Of a DNA stretch of 24,652 nt, positions 1 through 4,882 are shown piece by piece. The DNA is from a virus. Every line of letters begins with the position of its first letter. Position 1 is the first letter of the stretch. The DNA is taken from IMG/VR virus record IMGVR_UViG_3300018049_000138, positions 1 to 24,652 of that record; one strand, 5' to 3'. A program made the position numbers and the translations under genes. The notes under the pieces were generated by a model, which saw only the letters and a list, made by a program, of their open reading frames with translations, ran no database searches and had not been told where the DNA came from.

Positions 1-29
1 AAAACGCTCATCTTGTCTCCTGTCTAAAG

Positions 30-117
30 TGGTAGCGGCAGTCGGACTCGAACCGACAAGGGCATAATGCCCGGCAGATTTTGAGTCTGCTGTGTATACC
101 AATTCCACCATGCCGCC
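30..117 (-). tRNA. tRNA-Leu (anticodon CAA)
   Basis: On the minus strand the sequence folds into a class II tRNA with a long variable arm (CGGGCATTATGCCC region). The anticodon loop is CTCAAAA with anticodon CAA, reading UUG, and the T-loop is GTTCGAGTC. The acceptor stem closes with a G1-U72 wobble, the discriminator is A, and CCA is encoded at 32-30. It follows a near-consensus promoter (132-160) by about 15 bases, so it is probably the first gene of its own transcript. Identity is secure from the anticodon and the long arm. Confidence 0.95.
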
Positions 118-131
118 ATAGTGCCCTCTCT

Positions 132-160
132 ATTATAACCCGGAGAGGTGCGGGTGTCAA
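132..160 (-). promoter_or_regulatory. Sigma70-like promoter for tRNA-Leu
   Basis: The -35 box TTGACA is at 160-155 and the -10 box TATAAT at 137-132, separated by 17 bp. The -10 box lies inside a perfect 6-bp inverted repeat, CCTCTC (148-143) and GAGAGG (130-125). The promoter sits between tRNA-Gln and tRNA-Leu and points at tRNA-Leu. Confidence 0.85.
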
Positions 161-171
161 GTAGTTTTATC

Positions 172-246
172 TGGCAGGGGCGCAGGGAATCGAACCCTGA
201 TTACTGGTGCCAAAAACCAGTGTGTTTGCCGTTACACTACGCCCCA
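172..246 (-). tRNA. tRNA-Gln (anticodon TTG)
   Basis: A 75-base cloverleaf with encoded CCA at 174-172 and discriminator G. The anticodon loop is TTTTGGC with anticodon TTG, reading CAA/CAG, and the T-loop is GTTCGATTC. Position 1 is U and position 72 is U, an unpaired first position; glutaminyl-tRNA synthetase is known to favour a weak 1-72 pair. It lies just downstream of tRNA-Arg and is probably cotranscribed with it. Confidence 0.95.
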
Positions 247-252
247 ACAAAG

Positions 253-329
253 TGGCGCACCAGAGAGGACTCGAACCTCTGACCCTCGGTTTAGAAGACC
301 GATGCTCTATCCAACTGAGCTACTGGTGC
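253..329 (-). tRNA. tRNA-Arg (anticodon TCT)
   Basis: A 77-base cloverleaf starting GCACCAG and ending in an encoded CCA (255-253), with discriminator G. The anticodon loop is CTTCTAA with anticodon TCT, reading AGA/AGG, codons that are rare in many bacterial hosts. The T-loop is GTTCGAGTC. Its first base directly follows the T-run of the hairpin at 330-363, so it is either made by read-through or the hairpin acts in processing. Confidence 0.95.
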
Positions 330-363
330 AAAAGCCCCCTACAAAGCCGGGGGCGAGGCTTTT
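330..363 (-). terminator. Hairpin with T-run after the KTSC gene
   Basis: On the minus strand AAAAGCC (363-357) plus CCC pairs with GGG plus GGCTTTT, with a small bulge in the left arm, and the structure ends in TTTT (333-330). It starts five bases after the KTSC stop codon. Shape and T-run fit an intrinsic terminator, but tRNA-Arg begins at the very next base and no promoter is visible for it. Partial read-through or a processing role is therefore possible. Confidence 0.55.
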
Positions 364-368
364 ACCAA

Positions 369-578
369 TCAGGAGTTGGTGGTGGTGAAACGACCACGAA
401 TGTTGCTTCCAAAGAAGCGGCTGGAACTATCAGCGGAGATTAGTCCCTGATAGACGGACTGATCGACGCCCTGATAGGTATAGGTGCGACCGTCAGTGAA
501 AATAACAGTTAGGGTGTTGGTGTTGCTGTCAAATGATGCCTCTCGTAGAAAGGTGCTGTTTAGTGATGTAGTGCTCAT
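369..578 (-). CDS. KTSC domain protein
   Basis: A 69-residue protein that is almost entirely a KTSC domain (PF13619), a small module of unknown function found alone in phages and fused to lysyl-tRNA synthetases in some bacteria. The family pattern is visible: an N-terminal Ser cluster, the strand LTVIFTDGRTYTYQGV, then a short helix with VYQGLISADSSSRFFGSNI and a C-terminal IRGRF where most members have I+..Y. The start ATG has AAGGA upstream (CAAGGAAAAAC). It sits between tRNA-Lys and tRNA-Arg, apparently in the tRNA transcript, and a hairpin with a T-run follows its stop. The domain assignment is good; the function is unknown. Confidence 0.8.
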   Translation of the reverse strand: MSTTSLNSTFLREASFDSNTNTLTVIFTDGRTYTYQGVDQSVYQGLISADSSSRFFGSNIRGRFTTTNS

Positions 579-629
579 GTTTTTCCTTGTAGTTATGAGT
601 GTTCCTTTTGAGGCAGGAACTTGCCTGTG

Positions 630-705
630 TGGTGGGCCATGTAGGACTCGAACCTACAACCTGCGGATTAAGAGTCCGATGCACTACCAATTGTGCTAAT
701 GACCC
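630..705 (-). tRNA. tRNA-Lys (anticodon CTT)
   Basis: A 76-base cloverleaf with acceptor GGGTCAT/ATGGCCC, discriminator A and encoded CCA at 632-630. The anticodon loop is CTCTTAA with anticodon CTT, reading AAG, and the T-loop is GTTCGAGTC. The outermost anticodon-stem pair (27-43) is a T-C mismatch, an imperfection sometimes seen in phage tRNAs. It is separated from tRNA-Met/Ile by only five bases. Confidence 0.93.
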
Positions 706-710
706 AGAAG

Positions 711-787
711 TGGTAGGGAGACTGGGACTTGAACCCAGAACCGACAGTTTATGAGACTGTTACTCTAACCAATTGAGTTATCTCCCC
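711..787 (-). tRNA. CAU tRNA: tRNA-Met or tRNA-Ile2
   Basis: A 77-base cloverleaf with acceptor GGGGAGA/TCTCCCT (G1-U72 wobble), discriminator A and encoded CCA at 713-711. The anticodon stem is ACAGT/ACTGT with loop CTCATAA, so the anticodon is CAT. It is not an initiator: the three G-C pairs at the base of the anticodon stem are missing. Sequence alone does not separate elongator Met from Ile2, whose C34 becomes lysidine to read AUA. A tilS-like gene about 350 bases upstream in the same direction favours Ile2, by inference only. Confidence 0.9.
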
Positions 788-800
788 TTGTGTCCCTCTT

Positions 801-829
801 ATTATAACCGAGAGGGAGCGGCTTGTCAA
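801..829 (-). promoter_or_regulatory. Consensus sigma70-like promoter for the tRNA cluster
   Basis: The -35 box TTGACA is at 829-824, the spacer is 17 bp, and TATAAT is at 806-801, a perfect consensus match. The -10 box is nested between CCCTCT (816-811) and AGAGGG (799-794), a perfect 6-bp inverted repeat. The CAU tRNA starts 14 bases after the -10 box. Confidence 0.88.
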
Positions 830-875
830 GTCTTTTTTTTGCGTCGGGAGGTTCTCTGTTCCTCCTTACCCCTCT

Positions 876-904
876 ATTGTAACCGGTCAGGGTCGGTCTG
901 TCAA
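876..904 (-). promoter_or_regulatory. Sigma70-like promoter upstream of the tRNA cluster
   Basis: TTGACA at 904-899, a 17-bp spacer ending CCGGT, and TACAAT at 881-876. No open reading frame lies between it and the next promoter (801-829), so it is a second, tandem promoter for the tRNA transcript. A GGAGG/CCTCC inverted repeat (846-865) lies just downstream but is not followed by a T-run. Confidence 0.75.
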
Positions 905-910
905 GGATTT

Positions 911-1093
911 TTATTCAGGAATCTCGGTGCCAAACTCGGGCGTTGAGAAAAACTCGATGGCATCCTGAAGCGCCAGCACGATAGCCTCGCGCTGATCCTC
1001 TGAGGGCAGGTCCATCGTGGAGAATCCCGGATCGTCCATCACGAGCGCGATGAAAGCATCGGTCAAGTTGTTTCGCAGTTCGTCGTTGGTCAT
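911..1093 (-). CDS. Small acidic protein of unknown function
   Basis: A 60-residue acidic protein beginning MTNDELRNNL, predicted all-helical, with no recognised domain, membrane segment or Cys motif. The start ATG follows AAGGAGAGAGG, a strong ribosome site, and a promoter lies at 1112-1140, so it is a monocistronic unit between tilS and the tRNAs. The next promoter (876-904) begins six bases after its stop. The gene is well supported by start, ribosome site and position; no function can be given. Confidence 0.75.
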   Translation of the reverse strand: MTNDELRNNLTDAFIALVMDDPGFSTMDLPSEDQREAIVLALQDAIEFFSTPEFGTEIPE

Positions 1094-1111
1094 CCTCTCT
1101 CCTTCCCTTGT

Positions 1112-1140
1112 AACGTAACCGGGTGATCGTCAGCCGTCAA
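1112..1140 (-). promoter_or_regulatory. Promoter with GATC in spacer
   Basis: TTGACG at 1140-1135, a 17-bp spacer ending CCGGT, and TACGTT at 1117-1112. A GATC lies at 1125-1128, the same offset as in the promoters at 3662-3690 and 4832-4860. The -35 box overlaps the last codons of tilS. It drives the gene at 911-1093. Confidence 0.7.
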
Positions 1141-1723
1141 GGATTTTCTTTCTCAAAGTTTTCTTGATGCCGGGATTGATGTGCTCAACGTGAGGCATCA
1201 TGATCCTTCTAATGTAGTTTCGCCTGTAACGAGTGTTCCCATTAGAAGGATCGTTGATTGTTGGGACTTCCTTGCGGATACACCATAAGGTAAAGTCCCG
1301 CTTCTCTGTTGTAAGGAACGGACGAATGTAGTTGTCTCGTTCCTGTGGGATTAGATAAGGGTTACCATTGAGAGCAGTAAAGATCCAGTTCTCAACAACA
1401 TCGTCAAGGTGGTGTGCTGTAACAATCTTTCTATCTGTGCTCTCGGCAAAAAAGGCATAGCGTTTCTCTCGCCACCAGTTTTCGTGGGAGACACCCTCGG
1501 GCATTTCTTCTTCGCACTTACCTACGATAAGGTCAAGGTCGTGCTTTTCACAATAGTCACGGACGAGTGCCTCTGCCTTTGGTGCGTAGGTTGTGCCGTG
1601 GTTGTAGTGTAGGACGTGAACATCGTGAGAACGACGAAGAAAATCCAACGCAGCCATAGAATCAATCCCGCCACTAACAGCGACGGCTACTTGCCTTGGG
1701 ATCTTACCTGTAATGTGAATCAT
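1130..1723 (-). CDS. tilS: Minimal TilS-like tRNA(Ile)-lysidine synthetase
   Basis: TilS joins lysine to C34 of the CAU isoleucine tRNA in an ATP-dependent reaction, switching decoding from AUG to AUA. This 197-residue protein has the PP-loop SGGIDS at residues 17-22, HYNHG at about 40, TAHHLDDVVENW (family TAHHxDDxxET) at about 102-113, and the family signature DPSNGNTRYRRNYIRR near 157-172. It ends soon after, so it contains only the N-terminal catalytic domain; E. coli TilS has more than 400 residues with C-terminal tRNA-binding domains. Its ATG overlaps the stop of the preceding gene (ATGA). It is the last gene of a five-cistron run that starts at the promoter at 2647-2675. A CAU tRNA lies just downstream. 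Family membership is secure; activity is inferred. Confidence 0.9.
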   Translation of the reverse strand: MIHITGKIPRQVAVAVSGGIDSMAALDFLRRSHDVHVLHYNHGTTYAPKAEALVRDYCEKHDLDLIVGKCEEEMPEGVSHENWWREKRYAFFAESTDRKIVTAHHLDDVVENWIFTALNGNPYLIPQERDNYIRPFLTTEKRDFTLWCIRKEVPTINDPSNGNTRYRRNYIRRIMMPHVEHINPGIKKTLRKKILDG

Positions 1724-1923
1724 TCTTCTACCTTCTCCAAGTATATCGTATTGCTTGTTATTTTCTTTCTTCCGTTGTAAATGGTTGCAATAGTGACTTT
1801 ACCATTGGCATTAAATGTATTCTCTATTTCAAATATTATCCATAAATTCCCCTTTGTGGGTCCTATCACCCTGAGTCCATCCCAAGCACGCGCGCTCAGT
1901 TTCACAAGATCGCCTACTTTCAT
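1720..1923 (-). CDS. Small SH3-like GDLV protein
   Basis: A 67-residue protein starting MKVGDLVKLSARAWDGLRVI, predicted all-beta, with an N-terminal K-G-D-L-V turn typical of small SH3/KOW-like phage proteins. A longer in-frame reading upstream exists, but the start at 1923 is preferred. It has GGGAGAAAG five bases upstream and overlaps the stop of the preceding 56-codon gene by four bases, whereas the longer form would overlap that gene almost completely. It overlaps the tilS start by ATGA. At least three other small proteins here begin with a similar GDLV segment. No function is known. Confidence 0.75.
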   Translation of the reverse strand: MKVGDLVKLSARAWDGLRVIGPTKGNLWIIFEIENTFNANGKVTIATIYNGRKKITSNTIYLEKVEE

Positions 1924-2090
1924 TCTACTTTCTCCCAAGCCCAATGTAGAACACAGAATTCTTCGATCTGGTGTTCTTCTTCCACCATTGGATAAGTCTT
2001 CTTCATCCAAATGCGGATCTGTTCTTCTGTGATCTCAACAAGAGCGTCGCCGCCAGTAACGTGAGGTTCAGCGAAATGATAGACTTTCAC
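1920..2090 (-). CDS. Small protein of unknown function (GTG start)
   Basis: A 56-residue reading frame starting with GTG (MKVYHFAEPHVTGGDALVEI) and ending in a Trp- and Glu-rich tail (HWAWEKVE). GGAG lies about ten bases upstream (GGAGAACGAAGA). The GTG overlaps the stop of the preceding gene as GTGA, and its TGA overlaps the next start as ATGA, which fixes its boundaries. ITEEQIRIWMKK looks like a short amphipathic helix. There is no known family, but the two-sided translational coupling makes it a convincing gene. Confidence 0.75.
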   Translation of the reverse strand: MKVYHFAEPHVTGGDALVEITEEQIRIWMKKTYPMVEEEHQIEEFCVLHWAWEKVE

Positions 2091-2311
2091 TCTTCGTTCT
2101 CCTTTGCTTTTTTAATGGCGCTACGCGCTGCTGCGAGTGTTTCCTCTTTTCCCTCGGCAAGAATCTTCCATTCCCAACTATCGCCAAATCCAAAATCCAA
2201 AGTCTTGGTCTGGATTTTCCAAAAATAATCGGCAGAGTCATAGTATTTTGTAATCGTAGCAACACAGGAATCAAATTCTGCTCGCCAATGAGTAGTTTTT
2301 TGGTACTTCAT
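2087..2311 (-). CDS. Small protein of unknown function
   Basis: A 74-residue protein beginning MKYQKTTHWRAEFDSCVATI, rich in aromatic residues in its first half and ending in a charged helix (ETLAAARSAIKKAKENEE). The ATG follows GGGAGAGCGAAGA and overlaps the preceding stop as ATGA; its own stop overlaps the following GTG. The layout suggests an N-terminal beta sheet and a C-terminal helix. No domain is recognised. It lies in the five-cistron run that ends with tilS. Confidence 0.72.
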   Translation of the reverse strand: MKYQKTTHWRAEFDSCVATITKYYDSADYFWKIQTKTLDFGFGDSWEWKILAEGKEETLAAARSAIKKAKENEE

Positions 2312-2472
2312 TCTTCGCTCTCCCTATCAAGCAATCTATCATAAAACCTATTACAGCGCCACTCGGAGATCTCGTAAAGACCCTTGTAAGTCTTGATCGC
2401 TACCCAAGCGGGAATAAAGGTAGCAATTGCTCCGATTGCGAGTCCGAGAGTAAAAGAAAATAGATCAATCAT
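2308..2472 (-). CDS. Small single-pass membrane protein
   Basis: A 54-residue protein starting MIDLFSFTLGLAIGAIATFI, with one hydrophobic segment at residues 4-26 followed by a basic, polar tail (YEISEWRCNRFYDRLLDR). It is most likely a single-pass inner-membrane protein with its C-terminus in the cytoplasm. The start overlaps the preceding stop as TAATG and the stop overlaps the following ATG as ATGA. No family is recognised; a role at the cell envelope is only a guess from the membrane segment. Confidence 0.72.
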   Translation of the reverse strand: MIDLFSFTLGLAIGAIATFIPAWVAIKTYKGLYEISEWRCNRFYDRLLDRESEE

Positions 2473-2624
2473 TAGATTACCTCAAAGTCAGTGCCTACCC
2501 AAGCCTCAGCGTCCTCAAGTGGCTCGCCAAGGAAAGCAAGGATAGGATCTCCATCCTCGTCAAAATCAACAATAAGAGCCTTCATTCCGCCTCGGCGGTG
2601 CTGGACAAGATCTCCAATCTTCAT
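2472..2624 (-). CDS. Small SH3-like GDLV protein
   Basis: A 50-residue protein beginning MKIGDLVQHRRGGMKALIVD, then an acidic strand-rich segment (FDEDGDPILAFLGEPLEDAE). The K-I-G-D-L-V opening, a basic turn and an I-V-D strand match the small SH3/KOW-like proteins elsewhere in the window. It is the first cistron after the promoter at 2647-2675, and the ATG follows AAGGAGAACGAAGA. Its stop overlaps the next start as TAATG. Function unknown. Confidence 0.78.
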   Translation of the reverse strand: MKIGDLVQHRRGGMKALIVDFDEDGDPILAFLGEPLEDAEAWVGTDFEVI

Positions 2625-2646
2625 TCTTCGTTCTCCTTACTCTTGT

Positions 2647-2675
2647 AATGTAGCACGGGAGGGTGCGGTCGTCAA
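2647..2675 (-). promoter_or_regulatory. Promoter of the small-gene/tilS operon
   Basis: TTGACG at 2675-2670, a 17-bp spacer and TACATT at 2652-2647. Five small cistrons and tilS follow with overlapping start and stop codons, so this promoter probably drives all of them. Confidence 0.75.
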
Positions 2676-2686
2676 GTCACGAAACG

Positions 2687-2899
2687 TCACAGGACTTTGA
2701 GGGAATAGCCGGGCTCTACCGAATCTTCCCTTGCTTCGGGCCAATAGACAGTAGCAATCAGCCACTTGTTAGGGTTCTGGTTAGGGTCAGTAGCAAAACG
2801 ACGCTGCTTGCGCTCACGAACCTCCATAACAATCCCTCTACCGAGTTCCGGATTGTAAAGAGACTCTACGAGCGAACCTTCGTTCAGTTTATTCATCAT
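2687..2899 (-). CDS. Small SH3-like protein
   Basis: A 70-residue protein with the pattern NEGSLVESLYNPELGRGIVM, then a basic loop (RERKQRRF) and a strand ending in VYWPEA. G-S-L-V, G-R-G-I-V and V-Y-W are arranged as in SH3/KOW-like barrels. Two adjacent ATGs are possible; the first has AAAGGA eight bases upstream. It overlaps the end of the zinc-knuckle gene by eleven bases and is the last cistron of the deaminase operon. The basic loop could touch nucleic acid, but no function is known. Confidence 0.72.
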   Translation of the reverse strand: MMNKLNEGSLVESLYNPELGRGIVMEVRERKQRRFATDPNQNPNKWLIATVYWPEAREDSVEPGYSLKVL

Positions 2900-3197
2900 A
2901 GTTACGATCCTTTAGGTTTTCCATTCGGTTGCAGAGTTCACACTTGTCGTCTTTCAGCCACCAAGTAAAGTGTCCGCAGTCCATCTTGGATGGACCGATT
3001 GGTCCTTCGATTTCGACGGCGTACATACAATTCTTCTTGGTGTGTTCTTCGTCGTAACAAACGCTGCAAATCTGCTGCTTGCGCTTCTTCTTCTTTGGCT
3101 TCTCGGGCACAACCTCAACAACTTCTTCCTCAACCTGAAGGTCGGGGCAAGTACGTCGGTTGTGTCCCGGCTGTCCGCAGTTTCCGCATTTACGCAT
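2889..3197 (-). CDS. Twin CCHC zinc-knuckle protein
   Basis: A 102-residue protein with two CCHC zinc knuckles (C-x2-C-x4-H-x4-C): C4, C7, H12, C17 and C44, C47, H52, C57. They are joined by an acidic then strongly basic linker (PEKPKKKKRK at 31-40). A third metal-like cluster, C74, H76, C86, C89, lies near the C-terminus. CCHC knuckles bind single-stranded RNA or DNA and are best known from retroviral nucleocapsid and eukaryotic proteins, so a phage protein of this design is unusual. The start overlaps the deaminase stop (TAATG). The motifs are plain in the sequence; a nucleic-acid-binding role is inferred. Confidence 0.82.
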   Translation of the reverse strand: MRKCGNCGQPGHNRRTCPDLQVEEEVVEVVPEKPKKKKRKQQICSVCYDEEHTKKNCMYAVEIEGPIGPSKMDCGHFTWWLKDDKCELCNRMENLKDRNYDE

Positions 3198-3643
3198 TAT
3201 GGTCTTCCCATTCCGCAGTTATGGTTGTCGATAGTCCAATAGACCCGCTTGATTCCAACGTGGTTCATAGCGGCAGAACACATAGGGCAGGGCTTTGAGA
3301 GTCTGAACCCGTGGTCCTTGCCGATGCGGGCAACATAGAGGGTTGCGCCTTCTGTAATGTTTCGGTCAATCCCAAGAATTGCGCCAAGTTCAGCGTGTAG
3401 CGTCGCAATGCCGTCGTGTTCGGTGCAGAAGCGAGAACCAAACGAAACCAGTCGGTTCTTGTTGCAACTTGTGTTGATTACGGAACCACCCTTTACGAGA
3501 ATAGCGCCGTGCTTGTAATCTTCCTGCTCTGAACACAGAGCGACCTTGCGGGCGAGGTTAAAGTATCGCGCGTTACGTCCTCGATAATTCATAACGCGCT
3601 CGGTCAGCAGACCCGAATCGTATTCCTTCGGTGGGTTCGACAT
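3197..3643 (-). CDS. CMP/dCMP-type zinc deaminase
   Basis: A 148-residue member of the cytidine/deoxycytidylate deaminase superfamily. The zinc and proton-shuttle motif HAE is at residues 83-85 and PCPMC at 118-122, spaced as in the family. Many phages use dCMP deaminase to make dUMP for dTMP synthesis, which would fit the dUTPase at 22580-23044. The exact substrate (dCMP, cytidine or another base) cannot be set from sequence, and an N-terminal lid typical of T4 Cd was not identified. The ATG follows TAGGAGGAACA and the promoter at 3662-3690. It is the first gene of a three-gene operon with the zinc-knuckle and SH3-like proteins. Confidence 0.82.
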   Translation of the reverse strand: MSNPPKEYDSGLLTERVMNYRGRNARYFNLARKVALCSEQEDYKHGAILVKGGSVINTSCNKNRLVSFGSRFCTEHDGIATLHAELGAILGIDRNITEGATLYVARIGKDHGFRLSKPCPMCSAAMNHVGIKRVYWTIDNHNCGMGRP

Positions 3644-3661
3644 TGTTCCTCCTACATCTGT

Positions 3662-3690
3662 AATCTAACCGGGGGATCGCCTGCCGTCAA
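3662..3690 (-). promoter_or_regulatory. Promoter with GATC in spacer (deaminase operon)
   Basis: TTGACG at 3690-3685, a 17-bp spacer ending CCGGT, and TAGATT at 3667-3662. GATC at 3675-3678 occupies the same spacer position as in two other promoters. The deaminase start lies 19 bases below the -10 box. Confidence 0.75.
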
Positions 3691-3699
3691 GGGGAAATC

Positions 3700-4161
3700 T
3701 CAAACGTTTTTGATCAAACTTGTGGGATGCCAGACTTCTCTGTTCTTATGCCACTTGCAGGGTCTATCTCCATAATCGGAGGGTGCCTTGAGCCACCTTA
3801 CAAGTGAGAAGTCTGTCTTTAGTTTTGTAATCTTCGCGCCGAACTTCTGGTAAGAATAGGCTGTGTTGTAACTAAAGAACTGCTTGATTAGTTCGTCTTC
3901 TACGTTTGGTTTGTTTCTCTGGATCTGTTCTCGAATACCTTGAGTTGCGTCTGTTCGTAGAGTCCAAAGCATACTGAAGTTATTATCGCCGTGGAACATG
4001 TATTCTGGATGCTTGCGGTCATACAACTTATGCCAAGCGTCTACGAGATCGAACTCTGCATAAAAGTTCACATCTTTTACACGTTCTAAGACAAGTCCTT
4101 GTCCTTTGATGTTTCTCCTACTCATGCAGACAAGAGAGCCTGCGTCAATTCGTTTGGCCAT
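3700..4161 (-). CDS. Protein of unknown function
   Basis: A 153-residue basic protein beginning MAKRIDAGSLVCMSRRNIKG. The first 30 residues, with G-S-L-V and G-Q-G-L-V-L-E, resemble the small SH3-like proteins in the window. The rest is mixed alpha/beta and rich in Lys, Trp and Tyr (QFFSYNTAYSYQKFG), with no recognised motif. The ATG follows AAGGAGATTAA, which lies in the last codons of the previous gene. It is the last cistron of the operon that starts at the promoter at 4832-4860. No function can be assigned. Confidence 0.72.
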   Translation of the reverse strand: MAKRIDAGSLVCMSRRNIKGQGLVLERVKDVNFYAEFDLVDAWHKLYDRKHPEYMFHGDNNFSMLWTLRTDATQGIREQIQRNKPNVEDELIKQFFSYNTAYSYQKFGAKITKLKTDFSLVRWLKAPSDYGDRPCKWHKNREVWHPTSLIKNV

Positions 4162-4401
4162 TTAATCTCCTTTGGCTTTGCTGATTACGACGAAGCCGTC
4201 GTGAATCATGTGTAACATTTGGTGTAGGTTGTTGTCTATTCTCAACACAACAACGTTTAGTGGGTCGGTGCTTGAGACTTCTATAATGATTCCTTTTGCC
4301 CAGACAGCATCCACAGGGTAGATGCCGCCTGCGTCGTCTGCCTCAAACACACGATAATCAACAATCCATTTTACTAAGTCGCCGGGGTGGAGTTCTTGCA
4401 C
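4162..4401 (-). CDS. Small SH3-like GDLV protein (GTG start)
   Basis: A 79-residue protein starting with GTG and reading MQELHPGDLVKWIVDYRVFE. It has the P-G-D-L-V turn, an acidic loop (EADDAGGIYPVD) and two further strands (GIIIEVSS and LNVVVLRID). The overall pattern is an SH3/KOW-like barrel. No strong ribosome site precedes the GTG, so translation may depend on coupling to the glutaredoxin gene, whose stop is 12 bases upstream. Function unknown. Confidence 0.68.
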   Translation of the reverse strand: MQELHPGDLVKWIVDYRVFEADDAGGIYPVDAVWAKGIIIEVSSTDPLNVVVLRIDNNLHQMLHMIHDGFVVISKAKGD

Positions 4402-4413
4402 ATAATAATTATG

Positions 4414-4677
4414 CTACTCGTCAGCAGAAAGAACTTTTGACAGTTCGTCAAATCCGCCGACAAGATCTTCTATGTATTCTGGGTCATGTGGTGGTCCAAT
4501 CCAAGTAAGTTTTGTAATGATTGGATAAGTCTTCCATTTGAAGAGTTCCTTTTGCCACTCTCGATAATCCTTTGACCAATCCATCATTACCCAAGCGTAG
4601 TCAACGTCCTTTTCCATACATAGCGCCTGTGCTTTGAGGCAGTAGGGACAATCGGAGACTCCATAGATCATAAACAT
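4414..4677 (-). CDS. Glutaredoxin
   Basis: An 87-residue glutaredoxin with the dithiol active site CPYC at residues 10-13. The usual TVP cis-proline turn appears as TYPIIT, and a GGFDEL motif near residue 74 matches the family GG.DDL. Phage glutaredoxins commonly supply electrons to ribonucleotide reductase; no reductase gene is in this window, so the partner is unknown. The ATG overlaps the stop of the 40-residue gene upstream as TAATG and has GGAG seven bases before it. The family is clear from the CPYC motif and the length. Confidence 0.88.
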   Translation of the reverse strand: MFMIYGVSDCPYCLKAQALCMEKDVDYAWVMMDWSKDYREWQKELFKWKTYPIITKLTWIGPPHDPEYIEDLVGGFDELSKVLSADE

Positions 4678-4799
4678 TACCAGTCTCCGTCGTAATCACT
4701 CTCGTCGTCCCACTCCCAAGCGAGCCCCTCGTCAAAGGGGTTCTCGCACTCCATGCCCTCATGCATGGAAACGAATGCGGTGTGGTCGTAGTCAGTCAT
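4677..4799 (-). CDS. 40-residue acidic protein
   Basis: A 40-codon frame beginning MTDYDHTAFVSMHEGMECEN and ending in an extremely acidic tail (WEWDDESDYDGDW). It is supported by a strong ribosome site (AGGAGGACAG) before the ATG, by its place as first cistron after the promoter at 4832-4860, and by TAATG coupling to glutaredoxin. Its acidity suggests a protein that binds a basic partner or mimics DNA charge, but no function is known. Confidence 0.75.
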   Translation of the reverse strand: MTDYDHTAFVSMHEGMECENPFDEGLAWEWDDESDYDGDW

Positions 4800-4831
4800 C
4801 TGTCCTCCTGTGTTGTGTCAGTGACGTGTAT

Positions 4832-4860
4832 AATCTAACCGAGGGATCACCTGCTGTCAA
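4832..4860 (-). promoter_or_regulatory. Promoter with GATC in spacer (glutaredoxin operon)
   Basis: TTGACA at 4860-4855, a 17-bp spacer ending TCGGT, and TAGATT at 4837-4832. GATC at 4845-4848 is at the same offset as in the promoters at 1112 and 3662. The first start codon is 33 bases below the -10 box. Confidence 0.8.
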
Positions 4861-4882
4861 GCAGAGAAAGTTAACACCAAAC

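Noticed and set aside
600-619. GTTCC/GGAAC hairpin between tRNA-Lys and the KTSC gene
   Set aside because: The stem is only 5 bp and no T-run follows. It may assist tRNA 3' processing, but the sequence is not enough to claim a feature.
846-865. GGAGG/CCTCC inverted repeat as a terminator
   Set aside because: Neither strand has a T-run after the stem; it lies between two promoters and may be chance or a leader hairpin.
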